64,000 nucleotides of DNA from Mytilus edulis (Eukaryota; Mollusca; Bivalvia; Mytilida; Mytilidae). Positions 32,050 to 41,910 of the stretch are shown piece by piece. A program made the position numbers and the translations under genes. The stretch covers positions 9,449,734-9,513,733 of the forward strand of contig NC_092353.1 in the NCBI RefSeq assembly GCF_963676685.1, given 5' to 3'. Each line of letters starts with the position of its first letter. Position 1 is the stretch's first letter. The notes under the pieces are model-generated. The model was not told the origin of the DNA, searched no databases, and saw only the letters and a list, made by a program, of their open reading frames with translations.

Positions 32050-34396
32050 TTTTATCGCTTTATGATAGAATTGAGTGTACCGCGTTAATAAAGGAATAAA
32101 GCTTCCGTTTCATTAAATTATGAATAATAGTTTCCAACACTTATTTACTCCTAAAGGCTCGCCAACCTTCCATTATCCATGTTACACCATTTTATTAATT
32201 CATATGTAATTTCAGTGTAGATCTGTCCCGATCGCGATTTTTCATGTCAGATTGATCTCCAATATTGCGGCAGTATTTGGATAATACACCTTCTGTTTAC
32301 ATTAAATCTTAGTTCATCAGTTTAAATATAAAGTGTTTATCACCTTTCAAATTTGAAAAGTGATCATTACTCAATAAATTTTGATTGTTTTTATTTAAGA
32401 TCAATTATATATTATAGATTTGTTCGAACCGGATTTTGATGGTTATTTTTTACATCTCATTACTATTTTTTCTCTCTATATATAATTTTTCCTTCATTAA
32501 AACAAAACCTATTTTCTTTTCTTTTCTTTGGATCATATTTTCAATGGTAAATCGAGTTGGATTTTGACGATTATTTTTACATCTCATTACTATCTCCTTT
32601 TTTTTTCTCTCTCTCTCTCGCTCTAATTTTTTTCATCGTTAAAACACCTTTTTTCTTTTCTTTGGATCATAGTTTCAATGGTGAATCCTATCTCCTTTTT
32701 CTCTCTCTCTATTTTTTCCTTCGTTAGAACATAAGCGACTTTTTTCTTTTCTTTGGATCATCTTTTCTTTGGATCATATTTTCAATGGTGGATCATATCT
32801 CCTTTTTCTCTCTCTCTCTATTTTTCCCCCTACATGCTACTTTTTTCTTTTCTTTTCTTTGGATCGTAGTTAATTGTTTTGCTCATGACTTTTTTGCAGC
32901 TAGCTAATTTTTCCCATGTGTAAATATTTCATTTGATAAGATTTGAGATTGAAGCTTGTGGATTACCATCTTTTATAATTAATAGTTGATAAAAATGTTT
33001 TAAGCAAAGTTTTTGTTTTGCAAATTTCTAGATATGCTCTTTTCTTTTCTTTGGATCATTGTAAATGGTGAATCTTGTTTTGTTCATGACTTTTTTTTCA
33101 GCTAGCTTCTTTTTTCCTGTGTAAATATTTCATTTTCTTGACAAGATTTGAGATTGAAGCTTGTGGTTTGACCTCTTTGAAGAGTTGTCTCATCAGCAAT
33201 TAAACCATATTTCTTTTATAATTAATAAATTTAAAGTAGATAAAAATTAATTAAGCAAAGTTTTTGTTTGCAAATTTCTAGATGATATACAAATGGTGTC
33301 AACTGGTAATCATCCACATTGATTGGGGTAGCAATGCAGTGGGAAAAGTTTAAGAAAAGTCTAATTTATTAACACATATCAAATACAAATACTTTATTCC
33401 ATGAAACAACATAGTAAGTTTCAAAACAAATCAAGTTTTCTGCACTATTTATATAACAATTGTAAATAATATAAACAAGAGAACTATCAAATGAAATTTG
33501 GTTATAAAAAACTTACATCATTTGTAATGCACCATTTTTTTCACATAAAACATGTTATAGAAAGCACCATGACAGCGGTTACAAATCAAGAATTTTTATA
33601 TATTTATCTCTAGGTTTAACTTAATCATATAGCACTATAAAAAGTAATAAAAACAAAAGAAAAAAAGTTTAAGCAAACACAATATGATAAAATATGCGAT
33701 AATATGTTGTAATTAAATTTGGATGCTGTAAATTCTCATATGAAAAAATTCCAAAGATGAAAATGATGATAAAGTAAACATAAAAACAAAAAGTTCTCCA
33801 AACATTATATACATATATATATTATTTACATATATACAATAATACCAATCATATTTGTTTTTTAATTTAATTTATTTCTATTACAAAACTAAACATATGT
33901 AAATGGAAAACTAAAAAGAATAATTTAATGAAAGGAATAGATTAATAATGAACTTTAATACCAGAGAAAGTAGATTATTTAATGAAAAGAATAGATTTAT
34001 AATGAAATTTATGGTTTGAATGAGCATGAAACATATAAACTAAGGTGAATTTATAAAAACAAACTACATGTATACTACTATTTACAATATAATAAAATGA
34101 GAGTAGAGAAATGCGAGTATAATCAAAATCTTTTCTTTAATTAAAATAAAGTGTAACTAATCCAAATAAATCAAATGAAAGAAAATTGAAAAGTTTTGGT
34201 GATATAATTTTTCATAATATAAGTAGATTTGTAGAATACATCCTCATCAGTGATTATTAAAATTTAGATAACAGTGTATAAATAAGTTTATAAAATTTAG
34301 AAAAAAGATTATAAAATTTAGAAAAAAAAAATAAAAAAAATATAAAATTTAGAAAAAAAATTTAAAAAATTTCATAAAATTTAAAAGTTTAGAAAA
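32050..34396. other. Polinton right-half spacer, repeats only
   Basis: No coding region I can support. From about 32.43 to 33.1 kb a TTTTCTTTTCTTTGGATCAT motif recurs with CTCTCTCT tracts. A block of about 150-200 bp is directly duplicated (about 32880-33035 and 33078-33280), sharing AGATTTGAGATTGAAGCTTG and GCAAAGTTTTTGTTT. The second copy carries a family A repeat piece (AGAGTTGTCTCATCAGCAA). The rest to 34.39 kb is over 75% AT, with poly(A)-rich sequence at 34290-34395. Confidence 0.65.
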
Positions 34397-34563
34397 TTAA
34401 TCATAGGTTAGTCTCTGTGGCCGAATAGATATCCTGTTTGATCTTCTCAATATTCTTGGTGGTTGTTGTTGTGCTGGGGCTACTCGTCTGTTATTTTCAC
34501 GTGGTGGAAAAAAATAATTTATAATTTCTTGAAGCCTTTCATAAATTGCGATGAGGATATATT
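34397..34563 (-). CDS. candidate alternative terminal exon of the Polinton membrane glycoprotein
   Basis: A minus-strand open exon (167 bases) that has no ATG of its own. It begins right after a good acceptor (TTTTTAATTTGTAG at 34564-34577) and ends in TAA. It is open only in the frame that needs a phase-1 donor, and exon 3 of the upstream gene (donor at 35083) has phase 1. Joining it there in place of exon 4 would give a different tail, Pro/Gln/Arg-rich at the end (PAQQQPPRILRRS). Splicing from exon 4 is blocked by its stop. It could also be a relic exon from a duplicated tail. Confidence 0.5.
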
Positions 34564-34604
34564 CTACAAATTAAAAAGTAGTAAATACAGAGATAGATAT
34601 TAAC

Positions 34605-35946
34605 TTAAACAGTTTTTTTTGGTGTATTAACAAAATCTGCAATTTCTATTTCGGATAGTGAATCTGCATCGACATTGAAGGAGAATTGGTGTTGGCGGAA
34701 ATTGGTTTTTGCAGTTCTCTTCTTTTTGCAGATGCAAAATAACATCAGCGACAAGAGCATAACACATGCTAGAGATGCTGTAAAGATAAATTTGAATATG
34801 TCACTTACTTTAAAAATTATAAAATATATTGATATATATAAATAGATTAGACCATTGGTTTTTCTGTTTGAATTGTCTTTATAGCTTACTGTTTGGTGTG
34901 AGCTTTTGCTCTGTGTTGAAGGTCATACTTTGATCTATAATACATTGGCACTCATACCGCATCTTTTTCTTATTTATAAATAAGTGTTTTTATTAGAACA
35001 TGTATATATTTTTATTTTATTTATTTATTTTATTTTTATATTGTTTGTCAATCAAATAAATAAATTAAATTTAGATACTTACCAAAAATCATTATAAGAA
35101 TGATCTTAATATTATCTAGACCCTTGTCTTCCTCCTGTGCATGTGGTGTTGACTTCTGAAATAAAGAAATAAAATCATGTATTTCATGAAAATGTTGATA
35201 TTAAAAAATCTTATCCTTCACATTTTAATTTGTTTTTAAGCACTATACTATAGAGAATACAAATTGACTCGTTCATGTACATGTATTTCCTAATAAAAAT
35301 AGAAAACAAAACGGACGTTTTAATTAAAAAAATATCAGATAAATGCTTACCAGTTGTTTATCAGTGGTGCCGATTGACAATGTGGATCCTGGTGTTACTC
35401 TTGTTGCTGCTGTTGTTGTTGTAGAAGCTATGACTCCATTCTGTAAAAAAAAAATATACATAATGTAAGAAATGTTTTACACAATAAAATTAATAAATAA
35501 TATATAAGATCTGCTCATAGTTTAGGTTGTTTCTAGTCACTTTACATATAGAGACAATACTACGTGATTACTTTAAAGCTCTTATTATTCTGTTATTCTT
35601 TTCTAATTTCCTATATACTTACATCACAATGTATACCATTAACAATTGTTATTGTTTCTGGTGCTGCTAAAACATTGCTGCATTTAGAATTTCCTTGTTT
35701 GATCTCAATTGAATGCAGGTCTCTATTATTTGCAAGGTCCAATTGTCCGGCAACAAAAAATCTTTCGAATACGACTTTCTTTACATCTAGTCGGATTCTG
35801 GTGTTGTAGAGCCCTGCTCCAGTCCATCTGCAATGGAGAGTATCCCCCTCCACTGTGCATACATCTCTCAATTCATGCGAGCATGAAACAGCTGACATTG
35901 TGAAACAAATGATGATGAATATAAACATGGTGTTGATGGGTGACAT
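34605..35946 (-). CDS. Polinton four-exon type I membrane glycoprotein-like gene
   Basis: Exon 1 35946-35623, exon 2 35440-35351, exon 3 35155-35083, exon 4 34777-34605 (stop TAA). All introns are GT-AG with good donors (GAT/GTAAGT, CTG/GTAAGC, TTG/GTAAGT) and acceptors. Phases are 0, 0, 1 and match at every junction, giving 219 residues. Exon 1 encodes a signal peptide (hydrophobic FIFIIICFTMSAVS) and a small Cys-bearing domain, with Cys in DVCTVEG, LHCR, KCSN and IHCD and a leucine-rich-repeat-like AGQLDLANNRDLHSIEI. Exon 2 is a Thr/Ser-rich, mucin-like stalk. Exons 3-4 together form a membrane helix followed by a KKKR stop-transfer and a short acidic tail. Nothing in the core Polinton set looks like this. 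Surface attachment or host-receptor mimicry are possible roles, not shown. Confidence 0.68.
34869..34975 (+). repeat. family A repeat inside a Polinton intron
   Basis: Within the intron 34778-35082, the blocks CTTTATAGCTTACTGTTTGG, GTGTTGAAGGTCATACTTTG, ATCTATAAT and TTGGCACTCATACCGCATC match family A in order, though shortened. It shows a host-type repeat landing in the element. Confidence 0.65.
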
Positions 35947-35966
35947 TTTGCAAATATTTTGAGGAA

Positions 35967-35973
35967 TTAAATA
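35967..35973 (-). promoter_or_regulatory. TATA-like box of the membrane glycoprotein gene
   Basis: Read on the minus strand, TATTTAA lies 21-27 bases upstream of the ATG at 35946, similar to the spacing at the left end of the element. Confidence 0.35.
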
Positions 35974-36097
35974 CCCGGATGAGAAATAAAAACAATAGTC
36001 TAATTAGGGAATAAATTAGGGGTAATTAATTCCGTGATATATGGTTGGGATAAGAGTGGTAGATGGATAAGGTTTAATTAATGTTTGAGTATGGATT

Positions 36098-36583
36098 GTT
36101 TTAATAAATAATAATAATAGTTTTTACAATATATGCTAGGGTTAGGGTTAATTAATATATTTTCAATTCTTATTCATTTTTGTTACAAATGAAACTTAAA
36201 AGTTTTATAAAATTTCTTCTCTCAACGCGAAGTCATTTAATCTTCTATTTTTTCAGTTTTACTTTTAACTTCTTTATCCAAAATATTAACAATTTAAATT
36301 GTCTATATGTTAAATGCGATGGAAAATAAATCAAAACATTCTTTTATAAGTGAAAAAACAAAATTTTCATTTAATATTATACAACAGTTATATTATGTAA
36401 TTTTCTTGACGTCTGCAAAATGCAACGTGTGAAAAAATCAAAACAGTCTTTTATATTTCTACAAATTTTAAAATCCAATATTTTGATATTATTCAACAAA
36501 TATATTATACAATTTTGCTAGCGGGAACAAATTTTTGTCAACGTGGCAAAAATATTTGCTGCTGCCACACAATATATACTACT
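36098..36583 (-). repeat. Polinton right terminal inverted repeat
   Basis: The complement starts AGTAGTATATATTGTGTGGC and is identical to the left end for about 53 bp, then about 80-85% alike with indels. It has its own internal tandem duplication of about 100 bp (AATATAT...TATAAAAGA(C/A)TGTTTTGATT blocks) and two GGGTTA units at 36139-36150. It ends one base before the target duplication GTTAGT (36584-36589). Confidence 0.92.
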
Positions 36584-36589
36584 GTTAGT

Positions 36590-38300
36590 TGTGGCTCTTA
36601 CCCTAGATCTAATGTATCTTCTTAACTCTTTAACTGTTGTTATTAACCAAAGTATCTGCGTTAAGATTGGTACAATGTATGTGTCAGTTTTACATTGTGA
36701 ACGACGCACTTCATTCTTTGAACGTATGTAACCTTAATGTAAATTTTATAATTGTGTAAATAATTTTGCCTTATACCATCAACAAAGTTTCACAAAATAA
36801 ACAAAAATACGTTCAAAGGTTTCTCGTGAGTTTTCTTACTACAAATAAAAATCCCCAATAAATTAAAGATTCTGAAGTATTCTCTTTATATATTATCATG
36901 TCAAGATCTAGAGTTCTGGGAAGTTCGGAAAGAATCCGTATAAAAGGAATAACTACCCTTTACTAATGGCATTTCAAAAATAATTAATGTTTGACATTTA
37001 ACAAAAAACCACACTTGAGATTTGAAAAGATTTAATTTATATAAGATTTTGCCTTCTTCAGGGCTATTTTAGTTCGATAAAATACTTTTACTGTGATAAA
37101 TGTAAACAGATTGGTATACCTTTATTTTATTATAATGGTAATTTCTATACAGATTTATAAATGTTTGTACTAAAGACGCCTCATAGTGCCGTTAAATACA
37201 TTTATAAGATAATGGACCTTTTATACATAGTGTTAAATACTTAATAGAATCTTACCCAGTTGTAAAATATCTTTATGATAGTGCAAATGAAAGGTAAAAA
37301 AGGATTAATCTTTTCAACAGTGCCAAGCTTAATTTACAATTATATTAATTTTTTCACGAAAAGTTGTCGACTTAGCAGTTTATTTGCAATTCAAAGCACA
37401 CAAAGAATCAGAGAAAAAACTTGTCTGTTAAACGAATCGACATCTTAGGATTTATATAGTGTGATTCAAGATTAATAAATAATCTATTTGAATCAATCAA
37501 CTTGTACTGTTCTCATATATCATATGGACCCTCAATTTTAATAGCAACGAAATCACAAAATAAACATTAAAATTGTGACCATTATCGTGTTGACATTGAA
37601 GAATATTCAATTACTTTTGGGAAATCATACATAGGACCTTCTCTACAAGGACAGTGTAGCTGTAGGATATGAATATTCATACAAGGCTAGCTATAGGGAT
37701 AATTAGCCTACATATCAAAATCTCACAAACTGCGTACCATGTCGTTATAGGTAAGATCACACGAATTAGTTCAATATCTCATAATATATACATGTTATTA
37801 TTCAACATCTTAAAGAAAACGTGTACATGTAATAACTTTTTTTTTAAAGAAAAAAAAATTAAAAATGAGACATTTGTGAAAGTCAGAATATATATAATAT
37901 CACGTATACAATAATGCAAATTGGTTAACGATTATGGAAAGCAAATATAACTATTCCTATTATATAATGCTGATATAACTAAGGAAGTTTAAATACATTA
38001 AATTATTTGAGACGGATGTATAACTTTAATTTCTTTTAGAAGACACAATGCAATGATATTGCTATTAAATTGAATGAAACCTGTAATTTATTGTCAATAC
38101 TACGTATTTATGTCTATATAATTATTTGGTCTAGATAATACTTGTGTAGATGTGCAGTATATTCTTTATAACGCATACAAGTAACAGTAAAAAGTTGTAA
38201 TTGTATGTTTTATTACACGCTACTCTATTTCAATATGCGGTACATTAATATACATAATACTCGTGTAAGAGAATGATCGATGAACTAGTATACATGAATT
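36590..38300. other. right flank of the Polinton, no supported gene
   Basis: AT-rich intergenic DNA. Open frames are under 85 codons and unremarkable. Confidence 0.55.
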
Positions 38301-38307
38301 GTAAAGA

Positions 38308-38432
38308 GACCAGCTGAATCCTGAATCCTGTTGCGGGATTTTCTGTCAGCTTTGAACACTTTGTTCTGTATTTTGCTCTTTGGTTGGTTTGTTTTCTCTT
38401 TATCACATTCCCTGTTTTCCGTCTTATATAAA
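38308..38432 (+). repeat. family B repeat
   Basis: The blocks CAGCTGAATCCTG, GCGGGATTTTCTGTCAGC, GCTCTTTGGTTGGTTTG and CATTCCCTGTTTTC follow the order seen in the better copies at 55.0 and 56.4 kb. Confidence 0.55.
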
Positions 38433-38985
38433 GTACCTCAAGCATTCTGTTTACAATGAATGATTATTTAAATGAGACTATTATTCCATAAGATAACTTC
38501 GGATCATTAAGCATTGTTGAGCAGAATTATGTATATAAACATTATGAAATATCCAAAACCCAATTAATTAGTTTTTTTATACACATATGTTGCTTTTTTA
38601 CAATTGTAAAAAAAGCAATATACATAATGAATGCATATTGCAGTGGATTCTAACAATGGTAAAACTAACTAGTGACACACACGGCTTTCAGTTACTTCTA
38701 AGACTTTGTCGTGCTCGTATGTTTTAATGGTATTCTGATATGTTGAGTTACATGTTTGTCAATTACTATACTAAACGTCGAGTAATATGGACCCACGGTG
38801 TAGTACAAAAGTATCTTACTAATTGTGTTGCCAATGGCTTCTTTTAAAATACATCTTTCTATTTTTCTTATAGCGACATCGAATGGTGTCTGGTTGTATT
38901 TTTTAATAAAATTATTCTACGCATGACTTTATAAGATGTTTTATTTTGGAATGTTCCATGTAATATCTATCAAAACATGAACAGC

Positions 38986-39240
38986 AAGAAGGCTGCCACA
39001 TGTGGAGCATGATCTGCCTACCCTTCCGGAGCATCTGAGATCATTCCCTGTTTTCGGTAGGGTTCGTCTGGCTTAATCATTAGTTTTCTATGTTGCGTTT
39101 TGTGTACTCTTTTGTGTCTGTTTGTCCTTTTCTGGTTTAGACATGGTGTTGTCAGTTTATTTCCGATTTATGAGTTTGGATGTTCCTATGGTATCTTTCG
39201 CCCCTATCCTATCTATATTTGGTATGAAGTTTGCGTACCG
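38986..39240 (+). repeat. dispersed repeat (third mussel family)
   Basis: The stretch from CTGCCACATGTGGAGCATGA through GGTGTTGTCAGTTTATTTCC and ATGAGTTTGGATGTTCCTAT to TTTCGCCCCTATCC reads like an abundant mussel repeat known to me from memory. The single copy here gives no within-window support. Confidence 0.45.
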
Positions 39241-40094
39241 AATGACCTATCCTGTATTCACTTCCTAGTCACTTTACAGGATATTTGCGTATTTATATAT
39301 AATATGTGTGTATCTATTGACTTAACAAAAACGACCACCTTGTTGTACACATTGGCATAGTGACTGACTGGAACGCATGTAGGACTTCGTGTGGTCTCGG
39401 ATCTCTCTTAAAATGTTAAACAAAGATCATGGTACACTTTGTCCTTGTTGATCGAAATATCATAATCTCTCATTCGGAATCAAATCGATGTAGATATAAA
39501 ATCATTATATCACTTAGTGTTAAACAAATCAAAATAAATTACCTCTCTTTGTATAATTTAAAGTATCAATAGATTAAGAAGTATAAATTACTTAATAACA
39601 CAAAGATTAAATACCCTTATGTATATTCTCAATGACCTATAAGTATATATCGTTGATACGTATACTTCAGACCTTTATTTGTTCTTTGTAAACACTAAAA
39701 CAATGACTAAGTTTATATGTTTATATTGGCGCGTTGATATTCAGATTCTAATAGAAATTGATTTCTAAGACCCCATAAAAGAGAATATGGATGAGTTTAA
39801 CCATATTGGACCGTAACATGCTCATGAATACTTGACTATACTTTCTTTTTGTGCTACTTTTATTTTTGTTCTTGCTTGATCCGTCAACAAATAGCCGGGG
39901 GTATTAGAGGAATTATTTTCTCATATCTAATTTAGATCATGGCACACTCCTGTGCCCTGAGAAAATCGAAGAGTTGACGCTTTATTCATTTCACTTGAGG
40001 TACATTTGTTAGACAGAATGTATTTTAAACAAGAACGTGCATAAAAGGGAAAAGAGATATGGTCACTTTTGTCTTCTTACGACTGGCAGTGAAA

Positions 40095-40550
40095 CCCTTG
40101 CCACAGTGGGACGTCCATTTATCTGTTTAGGATGTACAAGTACGCCGACACGTCTGATCAGCCCTTGCCACAGTGGGACGTCCGTTTATCTGTTTAGGAT
40201 GTACAAGTACGCCGACACGTCTGATCAGCAAAATAATGCCACGCTCTATGCACATTAAGAACCATTGCAACATCTTTTTCAGGGGTTTTTATCTAAAGGC
40301 GGCCTGCTGCAAAGAATGCCACGCTCTCTCCACGTTTAGAACTCTTGTAGCAACTTGTTTAGGGATCCGTATCTATAAGCTGCCTTCTGAAAAAAATGCC
40401 GCGCTTTCTGCACGTTTAGAACTCTTGCAACATCTTTTTCAGGAGTCTGTATCTATTGGCGGCCTGTTGCAATGAAACCACGCTCTCTGTACTTTAAGAA
40501 CCTTTGCAACAACTATTTCAGGGTCCGAATATATATGTAGCCGGTTGCAA
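40095..40550 (+). repeat. two adjacent tandem repeat arrays (67 bp x2; ~82 bp x4)
   Basis: A 67-bp unit starting CCCTTGCCACAGTGGGACGT and ending GACACGTCTGATCAG is present twice (40095-40161, 40162-40228) with only a base or two different. Directly after it, a unit of about 80-86 bp with AATGCCACGCTCT, GAACCATTGCAACATCTTTT and a GGCGGCCTGCTGCAA block is repeated about four times with more divergence. No coding function is supported. Confidence 0.85.
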
Positions 40551-41886
40551 GGTTAAAGTTCTGTCAAATATATCCTCGTTTTCCGGTGGCAGTCCAAATT
40601 TCCACGACCTTCATCCTGGACGTTATCATTACATGACTAACCTTAATTTGTTTTTATACTGAACATGCATGGAATATTTACCACTGGACGTTTATTAACC
40701 AACAATCAATCAGGCAAAACCATTTTTTTTATTCAATATTTTGCGCCTAGTCGTTAATGTCACATCGGTCTCAAATATATTATGTTTATATAATGTTACA
40801 AAATACCATCTGTGGAATTTATAAAGATAATTTTAAAGTTCACATATCTGATAAAACCAAAGCCGCAAATGGCAAAAATGTTATACTGTGTCCTATTAGT
40901 GACTTGCTTCAACCGATATTTTTTTAATTGATATACTTTATGTTTGAGTTGTTTCCCTTGCCCGCCATGCACGATCATTAGCGAGAGGGGAGGGGGCATT
41001 AACCAAATTAAAACATGATGTACAATTAAACAGTGGTGAATTATACAAGGTAAAGTAGAATAATTATTGTTCGAAAACAATGTTTTCCTTAATCTAGCCA
41101 TCTAGCCGTACGCGGTCAGCGCTACAGGTTAATCTTAATGATTTATAAATGAATGTTTGCTACAAAATGGGTCTCATCAAACAAAATTATATTATGAATT
41201 CGCTATTTCTCTTTTAGTTATGTAAGAATAGTACCTTTCTGGTCTTCCTGTGTCCACTTTATAGTACATCATGCAAAATATGAATATACATATACACAGC
41301 AAAACAAATATTATAAAGACTGATCTAATTCGTTGCACACACAAAAAAGAAGACGCGTGTTAAGCACCTAGAACAAAACAATGTGTACATATATATATAT
41401 AAACGTCATTTTGTAGTTTAAACAGAAAATATGATGATGTGTATCTTTCATTCAATATATAATTAGAATTTTGAATAATAAAGATTCGACAACGGATTTC
41501 GTATAATATTTCACAAATTTCACATCTAGATGATACATTACTATTACTTTATAAACTCATTTATTTTTAATTTACATTTCAGATTTAAGTACAATCTCGG
41601 AGTAATCGCTTTTAGTTGAAGCAACGATCAAGTCCACATACAATGGATTTATGTATTTATTCATATAAGATATACTTATGATCGAGTTCATAAATGGATC
41701 AGCTGAAATAGAAATTTAATGGATTAGATATAATGATTATAAAGATTATTAAACCAAGGATTACGTGCTTTACGATGTGTGTTAATACTAAAACCATTTA
41801 TTTGTGTCCCCTGACCTCCTAAAACCCTATCTCAATGTATAGTTTAAGTAATCTAGTTGTGTTCGTGAAGGTAGATGTGTTAGTCG
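40551..41886. other. intergenic, no supported gene
   Basis: No credible coding region. The segment ends at the in-frame TAG (41887-41889) upstream of the 721-codon gene and should contain its promoter, but no clear TATA box is seen. Confidence 0.5.
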
Positions 41887-41910
41887 TAGAATTGTTCTAT
41901 TGCAATAATA

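Larger units (their letters stand above)
18648..36589. mobile_element. complete Polinton/Maverick element with target-site duplication
   Basis: The element proper is 18654-36583 (17930 bp), flanked by a perfect 6-bp direct repeat GTTAGT. Six base pairs is the duplication size known for Polintons, and the 5'-AG/CT-3' ends also fit. Terminal inverted repeats are about 480 bp, identical over the outermost ~53 bp and about 80-85% alike further in. It encodes the diagnostic Polinton set: retroviral-type integrase, protein-primed family B polymerase, packaging ATPase, adenain-like protease, major and minor jelly-roll capsid proteins. Right of the polymerase lies an accessory region with spliced genes. 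No core frame is broken. The TIR difference argues against a very recent copy by gene conversion, or for tolerated end divergence. Confidence 0.97.

Noticed and set aside
35564-35903. + strand frames opposite the glycoprotein exon 1
   Set aside because: The minus strand has a signal peptide, a proper donor and phase-matched downstream exons; the + frames have none.
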